NCBI RefSeq assembly: GCF_036195325.1
Contig: NZ_CP108101.1
Coordinates: 4,588,001-4,652,000, forward strand
Direction: 5' to 3'
Source: Streptomyces sp. NBC_00234
GTDB taxonomy: Bacteria > Actinomycetota > Actinomycetes > Streptomycetales > Streptomycetaceae
Length of the DNA stretch: 64,000 bases
Positions 57,322 through 64,000 of this stretch are shown in pieces; position 1 is the stretch's first letter, and each line of letters starts with the position of its first letter. Made by a program: the position numbers and the translations under genes. Below the pieces are notes generated by a model. That model searched no databases, was not told the origin of the DNA, and saw only the letters and a list, made by a program, of their open reading frames with translations.

Positions 57322-57350
57322 ACCGTAGGAAGGCCGCCGGCTCCGCACAA
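57322..57350 (-). promoter_or_regulatory. Housekeeping-type promoter for the minus-strand transcript
   Basis: On the minus strand TTGTGC (57350-57345) and TACGGT (57327-57322) are separated by exactly 17 bp, close to the Streptomyces HrdB consensus (TTGACN and TAnnnT). No annotated gene other than the short frame at 57288 lies downstream on this strand before citA, 900 bp away. Confidence 0.6.
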
Positions 57351-57469
57351 CCGAATTAACAGGCCCTCTCGATTTCCGAATTTCCGGGAAGGGGATGTGC
57401 CCTGGGTCACGTTCGAGTTGAATGGTGGGACGTGCGGCAATGGCGAACACCTCCTGCAGGGGGTACGGG

Positions 57470-58861
57470 ATGAACGCTTCCAGCAGCAGTGGGACCACGG
57501 ACGCCCTCGGGTCCGACGGCGAGCCGGAATCAGGGCCGCCGACGGAGGCGGTTCCCGGGGCGGAGCTGCTCGCGGCCCTGCTCGACGGCATGGACGCCGC
57601 GCTCTGCGCCTTCGACGCCGACGGCACGATCACCCACTGGAACCGCGAGGCCGAACGCGTCCTCGGCTGGACCGCCGACGAGGCCGTGGGGCGGAGCGGC
57701 TTCGCGGGCTGGGCGGTGCGCAGTGCGGACGCGGGAGACGTGCAGGGGCGGCTGATGGCCGCCATGGACGCCCCCGGCCGCTCGGTCCACGAGTTCGCGC
57801 TGCTGCGCAAGGACGGCGGGCGGGTTCTCGTACGGACGCAGTCCGCCGGGGTGCGGGGTGCCGACGGGAAGCCCGCCGGGGTGTACTGCGCGTTCAGCGA
57901 GGTGCACGCGCAGATCGACCTGGAGCGTGCGATCGCGCTCAGCGAGGCGCTGTTCGAGGAGGCGTCGTGGGGTGTCGTCCTCGTCGACGTGGACCTGCGC
58001 CCGACCGTCGTCAACGCCCATGCGGCCCGCGCGCTCGGCGGGGGCCGTACGGCCATGCTGGGCCGCCCGCTCGGTGATCTGATCGTGCAGGGCGTGGAGG
58101 ACCTGGAGGGTTCGCTGCACCACGTCCTGGCCGAAGGGCCGCCGGCCGCACCCGCAGAGCTGTGGGTGACGCTGCGGACGCCGGAGGGCGACAAGCGGCG
58201 CTGCTGGCGCAGCGGCTTCCTGCGGCTGGCCTCCCCGCTCGCGGAGGAACCGGTTCCGCTCGGCGTCGGCTGGCTGTTCCAGGACGTGACGGCGGCGAAG
58301 CTGGCCGAGCAGGAGGCGGACCGGCTGCGTTTCCGGTCGAACCAGCTCCACAGGGCCGCGGCCTCGGCGGCCGAGTGCGAGGACCCGATGGAGGCGGCGA
58401 CGGCCACGCTGGACTACGCGCTGGCCGGATTCGCCGACCACGTCGTGGTGGACCTGCTGGCGCCCGACGCCGACGCCGAGGACCCCCGTCCGGTGCGCGC
58501 GCTCTCGACGCCCGCCGACGGTCCGGGCCCGTGCCTGCCGGTCTCCGGCGGCTCGGGTCCGGTGCGGTACGCGGCCGGGCACCCGGCTCTCCAGTCACTG
58601 GACCGGGCCGGTTCGGTACGGGCGAGCGCGGGCGCCGGCACGAGCACCGCCGCCGAGGCGTGGGCGGTGGAGCGCCAGTGGCCCCGGGACTCGGTCCACG
58701 CCCTGTGCGCGGTGCTCCGCAGCCGGGGCCGGACGCTGGGCGTGGTCACCTTCCTCCGCGCGGCGAACCGCACCGCTTTCGAACGCCCGGACGCGACGTA
58801 CGCGGAGACCGTGGCCGCCCGGGTGGCCACGGCGGTGGACCTGTCCCGCCTGACCGCCTAG
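57470..58861 (+). CDS. PAS-PAS-GAF-type sensor protein without output domain
   Basis: 463 residues. After a disordered start come two PAS domains (about 43-155: LLDGMDAALCAFDADGTITHWN and VLGWTADEAVG; about 165-285: EASWGVVLVDVDLRPTVVNAHAARALG, with VGWLFQDVTAAK) and a GAF-like domain (about 300-460). In Streptomyces such modules usually precede a PP2C/SpoIIE phosphatase or kinase; here the protein simply ends, so it may act as a sensory partner or be the shortened form. ATG 57470 has AGGGGG 7 nt upstream. Confidence 0.85.
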   Translation: MNASSSSGTTDALGSDGEPESGPPTEAVPGAELLAALLDGMDAALCAFDADGTITHWNREAERVLGWTADEAVGRSGFAGWAVRSADAGDVQGRLMAAMDAPGRSVHEFALLRKDGGRVLVRTQSAGVRGADGKPAGVYCAFSEVHAQIDLERAIALSEALFEEASWGVVLVDVDLRPTVVNAHAARALGGGRTAMLGRPLGDLIVQGVEDLEGSLHHVLAEGPPAAPAELWVTLRTPEGDKRRCWRSGFLRLASPLAEEPVPLGVGWLFQDVTAAKLAEQEADRLRFRSNQLHRAAASAAECEDPMEAATATLDYALAGFADHVVVDLLAPDADAEDPRPVRALSTPADGPGPCLPVSGGSGPVRYAAGHPALQSLDRAGSVRASAGAGTSTAAEAWAVERQWPRDSVHALCAVLRSRGRTLGVVTFLRAANRTAFERPDATYAETVAARVATAVDLSRLTA

Positions 58862-58903
58862 GCCGTGTCCGCAGGACCCGGACGCCCGGGGTACCGCTCA
58901 CGC

Positions 58904-59659
58904 TCAGTGGCGGTAGAAGATCCGGTCCGCGTACTCCGTCATCACGCGCCCGTTCCACTCGTGCCCGCCGTCGACGTTCCCCGAGCGGAGCATCGGGGGC
59001 TCGACTCCGCGGGCCACCAGTCCCTCCGCGGCAGCTGCCATCATCGCCTGCATCACCGCACTGGTGACCACAGTCGACGCGGGTGCGAAAGGCGCCTCGA
59101 CGCCCGGCGTCGTCAGCTCCGCGTCGCCGATCGGGATCTTGCTGTCGAGGACGATGTCGCAGTGGTCGCGCAGGAATCCGCCGGAGGCGTGCCGGGACCT
59201 GGTCTCCTCTGCGTACGCCACCGACGTGACGCCGATGACCGTCAGCCCGAGGGCGCGCGCGTTCTGGGCCATCTCCACCGGCAGCGCGTTGCGCCCGGAG
59301 AGCGAGATGATCACGAGGAGGTCGCCCGAGCGTGCGGGGCTGGAGTCCAGCACCGCTCCGGCCAGCCCGTCCACCCGCTCCAGCGCGGAGCCCAGCGTGG
59401 CCGGCATGACGTCGACCCCCACGGTGCCCGGTACGGCGAGCAGGTTCATCAGGGCGAGCCCGCCCGCCCGGTACACGACGTCCTGGGCGGCGAGCGAGGA
59501 GTGCCCGGCGCCGAACGCGAAGAGCCGGCCGCCCGCGGCGACCGTGTCGGCGATCGCGGCGCCGGCGGCGGCGATGCTCTCGGACTCCTCGTCGCGTACG
59601 CGCTCCAGCAGGCCGATCGCTGCGTCGAAGAACTGACCGGCCAACTTGCTCTCGCTCAT
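58904..59659 (-). CDS. SIS domain phosphosugar-binding protein
   Basis: 251 residues. The SIS fold is shown by RLFAFGAGHSSLAAQDVVYRAGG and LLVIISLSGRNALPVEMAQNARALG, with serines that bind sugar phosphate. Similar to the UPF0309/YhbH-type isomerase-like proteins of actinobacteria. It diverges from dmdR1 with about 200 bp between. Possible aldose-ketose isomerase or regulator of amino-sugar metabolism; substrate unknown. Confidence 0.9.
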   Translation of the reverse strand: MSESKLAGQFFDAAIGLLERVRDEESESIAAAGAAIADTVAAGGRLFAFGAGHSSLAAQDVVYRAGGLALMNLLAVPGTVGVDVMPATLGSALERVDGLAGAVLDSSPARSGDLLVIISLSGRNALPVEMAQNARALGLTVIGVTSVAYAEETRSRHASGGFLRDHCDIVLDSKIPIGDAELTTPGVEAPFAPASTVVTSAVMQAMMAAAAEGLVARGVEPPMLRSGNVDGGHEWNGRVMTEYADRIFYRH

Positions 59660-59857
59660 CGCGGAGGGCCCTTTCAGCGGGAGGGAATGTCCGTGCCGCC
59701 GATCACGTTGCGGTCTGGACCAGTGGACTGTCAATACCGCGCGGGGTGCCGCGCCGCACGCTCTTCGGTCGGCGCGGCACGGTTGTCAGCGGTATGCGTC
59801 AGAATTGGTGCAGGGCCATCGCACGACGACTTCATGTCACAGCATCGAGGGGCACGT

Positions 59858-60550
59858 ATGTCCGGACTGATCGATACCACGGAGATGTATCTCCGCACCA
59901 TCCTCGAGCTCGAAGAGGAAGGCGTGGTCCCCATGCGCGCCCGGATCGCCGAACGGCTGGACCAGAGCGGTCCGACGGTCAGCCAGACGGTGGCGCGTAT
60001 GGAGCGCGACGGGCTGGTCCAGGTCGCGGGAGACCGCCATCTGGAGCTGACCGACGAGGGCCGCCGCCTCGCGACCCGCGTCATGCGCAAGCACCGGCTC
60101 GCCGAGTGTCTGCTCGTCGACGTGATCGGCCTGGAGTGGGAGCAGGTCCACGCGGAGGCGTGCCGCTGGGAGCACGTGATGAGCGAGGCCGTGGAGCGGA
60201 GGGTGCTGGAGCTGCTGCGCCACCCCACCGAGTCCCCGTACGGGAATCCGATCCCGGGCCTGGAGGAGCTGGGGGAGAAGGCCGAGGCTGACCCGTTCCT
60301 GGACGAGAGCATGGTGAGCCTGTCCGAGCTGGACCCGGGCAGCGACGGCAAGACCGTGGTGGTGCGCCGGATCGGTGAGCCGATCCAGACCGACGCCCAG
60401 CTGATGTACACGCTCCGGCGCGCGGGTGTGCAGCCCGGTTCGGTGGTCAGCGTGACGGCGTCACCCGGCGGCGTGCTGGTCGGTTCCAGCGGCGAGGCGG
60501 CCGAGCTGGACCCGGAGGTCGCCTCGCACGTTTTCGTCGCGAAGCGCTGA
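59858..60550 (+). CDS. dmdR1: Iron-dependent DtxR-family regulator
   Basis: 230 residues, matching the Streptomyces DmdR1/IdeR type. N-terminal winged helix (about 1-65), dimer and metal-binding domain, SH3-like C-terminal domain (about 150-230). Metal-binding residues are all present: M10, C102, E105, H106 (primary) and H79, E83, H98 (ancillary). With Fe2+ it represses siderophore and iron-uptake genes. GAGGGG lies 7 nt before the ATG. I see no clear iron box upstream. The symbol rests on close sequence resemblance to DmdR1. Confidence 0.92.
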   Translation: MSGLIDTTEMYLRTILELEEEGVVPMRARIAERLDQSGPTVSQTVARMERDGLVQVAGDRHLELTDEGRRLATRVMRKHRLAECLLVDVIGLEWEQVHAEACRWEHVMSEAVERRVLELLRHPTESPYGNPIPGLEELGEKAEADPFLDESMVSLSELDPGSDGKTVVVRRIGEPIQTDAQLMYTLRRAGVQPGSVVSVTASPGGVLVGSSGEAAELDPEVASHVFVAKR

Positions 60551-61233
60551 CCAGGCGGGGAAGGGGCGCGGAGCGCGCCCCCGAGCGGTGGCGCGGCGGT
60601 GCGGTGGCGGTTGACCGGAGTTCCGGTGGCCGGACCGTAACGCCCGCTTTCTGTTTTCCGTCCGGAATTGCAGCGGCCGGACGAATCGCGTGCCAGGCTG
60701 TGGCCAGGCATATGACCTGAGGGTGTCGGCCGGATCGGATCCGGGCCGCGCGGTCGGGGAGGGAGCAGGGAATGCGCCCGTCGTACTGGCATGTGCACCG
60801 GGAGGTGGCTGCCCCGGTCGTGTGCGCCCGCGCTCTCGACGTACGAACTGCTGTGCGGGCGCCGAGGCGTCGCGCCGCGCGGCCCCCGGTGACCGCCCCT
60901 GCAGGCCCGGTGAACGCCCGGCCTGTCGCGCGAGGTGCCGAGGGGATTCGCTCCGGAACAGGGGCGGGCCCCGGCGCCCATGAGCGCCGGGGCCCGTCCT
61001 CCCCTCTGCCGACCTGGAGCCCCGAGCTCTCAAGGTCGGCCCCGACGGACCGTTATCCCCGAGCGGCCCGCCCCCCGGAGAAAATCTCCCCAAGGCGGCC
61101 GACGCCAATCCTTGGGGGCCGTCACTCGAACGAGGGGTGTTGTGTGCCGGACGCCGGTTTTCGAATAAGAGTTCGATAGCCTGGCGTGACGCGACCACGC
61201 GGTGATCGGGAACGAGAAGGGGGTGCCAGGGCT
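60551..61233. other. 683-bp region without a confident gene, with several hairpins
   Basis: Contains CATATGACCT-type -10-like sequence near 60708, a strong GGGGAGGGAGCAGGG ribosome-like site directly before an ATG at 60772 whose frame runs to 61179 but has arginine-rich, non-coding-like composition, the 60966-60995 terminator hairpin, CCCCAAGG...CCTTGGGG (61090-61119) and, near 61160, TTCGAATAAGAGTTCGA before TAGCCT, likely the hydrolase promoter. A short peptide or RNA gene between 60720 and 60995 is possible. I cannot show one. Confidence 0.45.
60966..60995. terminator. Strong GC hairpin terminator
   Basis: GGGCCCCGGCGC and GCGCCGGGGCCC form a perfect 12-bp stem with the 6-nt loop CCATGA. 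No T-run follows, as is common in Streptomyces. It lies 415 bp after dmdR1, which is far for that gene and suggests another transcript ends here. Confidence 0.75.
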
Positions 61234-62127
61234 ATGGTGCGGCGCATCGATGTGACCGGATACGACGGGGTACGTCTCGCGGCGTGGGAGTTCGCCGATC
61301 CGCCCAAGGAGAGCGCGGAGGCGGCGCGAGCGCCCGGGATCTTAGTGCTCCACGGACTGATGGGCCGGGCCGCCCACTGGGCCTCCACGGCCCGCTGGCT
61401 CGCCGAGCGCCACCGGGCGTTCGGACTCGACCAGCGCGGGCACGGCCGCAGCGAGAAGCCGGCCGAAGGCCCGTACACCCGCGAGGCGTACGTCGCGGAC
61501 GCCGAGGCCGCGATCGAACAGCTGGGACTCGCCCCCGTCACCCTCGTCGGACACTCGATGGGCGCCCTCACCGCCTGGCAGCTCGCCGCGAAGCGCCCCG
61601 ACCTCGTCCGGGCCCTGGTCATCTGCGACATGCGGGCCTCGGCCCTCGGGGCCGCCTCCCAGCGGGAATGGGAGGACTGGTTCAACGCCTGGCCCCTCCC
61701 CTTCGCGACCCTCGCCGACGTCCGCAAGTGGTTCGGCGAGGACGACCCCTGGGTGGAGCGGCCCAACCCCGCCCGCGGCGAGTTCTTCGCCGAGGTGATG
61801 GCGGAGCGGGCCGACGGCTGGCGCCCCGTCTTCTCCCGCCGGCAGATGCTGGAGTCCCGGGCGACCTGGGTCTTCGACGCGCACTGGGAGGAGCTGGCCC
61901 AGGTGAGGTGCCCGGCCCTCGTTCTGCGCGGCATCGACGGCGAGCTCGGCCGGGCGGAGGCCCAGGAGATGGTCCGCGTCCTGCCGCGCGGGCAGTACGC
62001 GGAGGTCGCGGACGCCGGCCATCTCGTCCACTACGACCGGCCGGAGGGCTGGCGGGCCGCCGTGGAACCCTTCCTGGAGCAGCTCGCCGAGGACTCCCGC
62101 GAGGACCGCGAACCCGTCTCGCCGTAG
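61234..62127 (+). CDS. Alpha/beta hydrolase with a TTA codon
   Basis: 297 residues. Oxyanion HGLMG (40-44), nucleophile elbow GHSMG (serine 108), acid in RGIDGELG and histidine in DAGHLVH. Resembles epoxide hydrolase/lactonase-like esterases; substrate unknown. Residue 37 is encoded by TTA (61342-61344), so full expression should need the bldA tRNA, pointing to a developmentally timed role. TAGCCT near 61178 is a likely -10, giving a leader of about 50 nt with AGGGGG before the ATG. An in-frame GTG at 61186 is a weaker start. Confidence 0.9.
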   Translation: MVRRIDVTGYDGVRLAAWEFADPPKESAEAARAPGILVLHGLMGRAAHWASTARWLAERHRAFGLDQRGHGRSEKPAEGPYTREAYVADAEAAIEQLGLAPVTLVGHSMGALTAWQLAAKRPDLVRALVICDMRASALGAASQREWEDWFNAWPLPFATLADVRKWFGEDDPWVERPNPARGEFFAEVMAERADGWRPVFSRRQMLESRATWVFDAHWEELAQVRCPALVLRGIDGELGRAEAQEMVRVLPRGQYAEVADAGHLVHYDRPEGWRAAVEPFLEQLAEDSREDREPVSP

Positions 62128-62231
62128 CCCCGCTCTCCCCTGCAACCCTTCCCGCGTCGCCCCCGCCCCTCTCCGCCCGACCCTCTCCGCCCACCCCCTC
62201 CGCCGAGGCCCGAACCTGGCCCGCCGACCGG

Positions 62232-63875
62232 TCAGCCCTTGCTGACCGCGGCCAGGATCTCCGGGAGCCGGCGCGCCGTGCGGGGCGCAGCCAGCCGCAC
62301 TCCGGCCCAGGCGACGAAGGCGCCGTACGCGGCCCCCACCGGCAGCACGATCCACAGCCAGCCCCGCAGATCGCTCACGTGCAGGGCGACCGTCAGGGCG
62401 ATCACCGGTGCGCAGACCACACCCGCCGACACCATCCCGCCGAGAAGCGAGATCCAGGCGAGTCCGGCCTGCCCCGGCGCCACGTTCTTGAACGCACCGT
62501 CCTGCGGGATCGAGTACGGGTACATCGCCGAAGCCAGCGCACCGGTCGCCAGCATCGAGCCCAGTACGCCGAAGGACAGCCCCATCACCTCGGGCAGCGC
62601 CTCCCACTTCCCGAGCACCGCGGCGGTCAGCGCGGTCACCAGGACCGTGTACGGCAGCGTGATCAGCAGCAACGCCAGGGCCCGCGCCCGGAGTTCGGCA
62701 TAGGCGTCCCGGGTCGTCGAGATCGTCAGGGCCACCATCCAGAAGGCGGAGGTGTCCTGGCCGAACTGGTTGTACATCTGGATGCCGAGCATTCCGGCCG
62801 CGAAGCACGCGAGGTAGACCGAGCCGGTCCCCTGCAAGGCGTTGAGCAGCGGCACGATCAAGCCGATCGCCAGCGCCGTCACCCAGGTCGCCTTCGTCTT
62901 CGGGTCCCGTGCCACGTAGCGCAGGCTGCGCTCCATCACCGTCCCCGTGCGCCCTTCCGGCAGCAGCGCGAAGATCCCCGAGCGGCCGGTCCCGGACTTC
63001 GTGCGGGTCGGCTCGGCCGCCGCGAGCGTGGAGCCGTCGGGGGCCGTCATCAGCTTCGTCAGGCTCCGCTGCCACAGCCACACCAGCACGCCCACCGACA
63101 GCGCGGAGAGCAGGAGTTGCAGGGCGGCCCTGCTGTACGCGCCCTCCGAAACGGAGTCCACCGCGCCGATCGCCGAGGCCGGCGGCAGCCAGCTCACGAC
63201 GTCCGCCGCCGGTTCCAGCGAGGAGAGCCCGCCCGCCCGGCCGAGACGCTGGAGGCCGAAGTTGACGAACTGGAAGCCCACCGCGATCACCAGACCGCTG
63301 AGGACCGCGAGGTCGCGGCCCTTGCGGGAGGACAGCAGCCGGACATTGGCCGTGGCCACGGACCGCGCCAGCGCGACACAGACCAGGAGCGTCAGCGGGA
63401 CGGCTATCACCCCGGTCGCCACCGCAGCCGCCCCGTGCGCCACGGCGAGGACCGAGCCGAGGGCGAGACAGAGCGTGAACAGCGGCCCGATGCCGACCAG
63501 CGAGGCCACCAGCAGCGCCCCGATCAGCGGACGGGGCCGGAGCGGCAGCATCACCAGACGGCTCGGGTCGAGCGTCTCGTCGCCGCTGGGGAAGAACAGC
63601 GGCATGACGGCCCAGCCGAGCGCCAGCACCCCGGTCAGGAGCACCACCACGGCGGCGGCGTGCTCGTTGCCGCGCAGGGCGACGAGCCCGATCACCTGGC
63701 CGACGGCCAGCAGCAGGGCGAACACGATGGAGGAGATGTACGCGGCCTTGCGGCCGGAGGACTGACGCAGCCCGTTGCGCAGCAGTGTCAGCTTGAGCCG
63801 TACGAAGACGGAGACGATGCCCTCGCTCCGGCCGGCCGGAGCGGCGGTCCCCACAGGGGCGTCGAGCACGGTCAT
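62232..63875 (-). CDS. ABC exporter multi-span permease
   Basis: 547 residues with about twelve hydrophobic helices in two halves, an ABC-2-like actinobacterial permease often called just transporter. A cytoplasmic loop (about 280-310, TAPDGSTLAAAEPTRTKSG) separates the halves. The ATG at 63875 overlaps the stop of the upstream ATPase gene (ATGA), so both form one exporter. The substrate is unknown. The 104-bp gap to the convergent hydrolase shows no structure of note. Confidence 0.88.
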   Translation of the reverse strand: MTVLDAPVGTAAPAGRSEGIVSVFVRLKLTLLRNGLRQSSGRKAAYISSIVFALLLAVGQVIGLVALRGNEHAAAVVVLLTGVLALGWAVMPLFFPSGDETLDPSRLVMLPLRPRPLIGALLVASLVGIGPLFTLCLALGSVLAVAHGAAAVATGVIAVPLTLLVCVALARSVATANVRLLSSRKGRDLAVLSGLVIAVGFQFVNFGLQRLGRAGGLSSLEPAADVVSWLPPASAIGAVDSVSEGAYSRAALQLLLSALSVGVLVWLWQRSLTKLMTAPDGSTLAAAEPTRTKSGTGRSGIFALLPEGRTGTVMERSLRYVARDPKTKATWVTALAIGLIVPLLNALQGTGSVYLACFAAGMLGIQMYNQFGQDTSAFWMVALTISTTRDAYAELRARALALLLITLPYTVLVTALTAAVLGKWEALPEVMGLSFGVLGSMLATGALASAMYPYSIPQDGAFKNVAPGQAGLAWISLLGGMVSAGVVCAPVIALTVALHVSDLRGWLWIVLPVGAAYGAFVAWAGVRLAAPRTARRLPEILAAVSKG

Positions 63876-64000
63876 CGGGCGCCGCCCAGCCAGTCCAGGG
63901 AGTCCCCGGTGTCACGGCCGCCCGCGCCGACCAGTTCGAGGAAGGCGTTCTGCAGGGAGGGTGCGTCGCCCCGTACCTCGGCGAGCGTGCCCTGCGCGCG
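63872..64000 (-). CDS. ABC transporter ATP-binding protein, C-terminal end only
   Basis: The last 42 codons of a gene entering from the right edge. The visible end (EVRGDAPSLQNAFLELVGA, then WLGGAR) matches the C-terminus of DrrA/CcmA-like export ATPases, where SLxxAFLELVG is typical. It overlaps the permease gene by ATGA. Confidence 0.85.
   Translation of the reverse strand, partial: RAQGTLAEVRGDAPSLQNAFLELVGAGGRDTGDSLDWLGGAR

Noticed and set aside
59660..59857. Iron box upstream of dmdR1
   Set aside because: I looked for the TTAGGTTAGGCTCACCTAA-type palindrome and found no convincing match.
1..64000. Biosynthetic gene cluster, CRISPR array, prophage or tRNA-linked island
   Set aside because: No PKS/NRPS/terpene synthase, no spaced repeat array, no integrase or transposase and no tRNA-like fold were found; the accessory genes are isolated.

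Overview
The window looks like a piece of a Streptomyces chromosome. It is very GC-rich with strong third-position bias, uses GTG and TTG starts freely, and carries hallmark actinomycete families: a conservon with its P450 pair, a Streptomyces subtilisin inhibitor, an XRE/DUF397 pair, a LytR-CpsA-Psr protein, a DmdR1-type iron regulator and a mycobacterial-type SerC. Two genes contain the rare TTA leucine codon. I see no tRNA, rRNA or CRISPR array. Family names come from reading the translations, not from searches.

Layout. 1-7400: a truncated Uma2 gene, an RNA 2',3'-cyclic phosphodiesterase, a possible 29-residue leaderless membrane peptide, an aldo/keto reductase, a proline iminopeptidase coupled to a Ser/Thr kinase fused to an extracellular solute-binding domain, an SDR oxidoreductase, a small cupin/zinc-ribbon protein and a secreted protease inhibitor. 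7500-16300: mostly regulators and their targets, including XRE/DUF397, VanZ-like, MFS/HxlR, a two-component system, dienelactone hydrolase/MarR and a TetR. Clear operators sit in the MFS/HxlR and hydrolase/MarR divergent promoters. 16300-19220: an NLR-type (NB-ARC plus TPR) ATPase with a small helical partner; the two share a matching short motif that looks like an amyloid signalling sequence. I rate this the most interesting system here. 19300-28000: SGNH hydrolase, a membrane-anchored beta-propeller, a TetR-controlled DrrAB-type exporter with two operators, small enzymes, a second Uma2 protein and serC.

28000-33700: a complete conservon, cvnA-B-C-D plus two P450s, all translationally coupled. 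The first P450 lacks the K-helix ExxR motif, as in the CYP157 family. 33700-44600: an LCP cell-wall ligase, a large three-block inverted repeat, an FAD/Fe-S 2-hydroxyacid dehydrogenase, LysR, an EamA exporter, a TTA-containing lysin-like protein followed by a Tat-exported degenerate M15-like protein, and a Nudix hydrolase.

44700-55000: one catabolic operon resembling acyclic terpene utilisation (atu). It runs TIGR03084 protein, AtuA, acyl-CoA carboxylase beta and biotinylated alpha subunits, acyl-CoA dehydrogenase, CoA ligase, enoyl-CoA hydratase and a TetR regulator. A perfect 14-bp palindrome precedes the first gene. A short interspersed repeat has inserted in frame in the dehydrogenase gene.

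55000-64000: citrate synthase 2, pdxH, a convergent structured transcription unit with its own promoter and a perfect 15-nt Shine-Dalgarno (possible small RNA or leader-peptide gene), a PAS/GAF sensor, a SIS protein, dmdR1, a TTA-containing alpha/beta hydrolase and the end of an ABC exporter operon.
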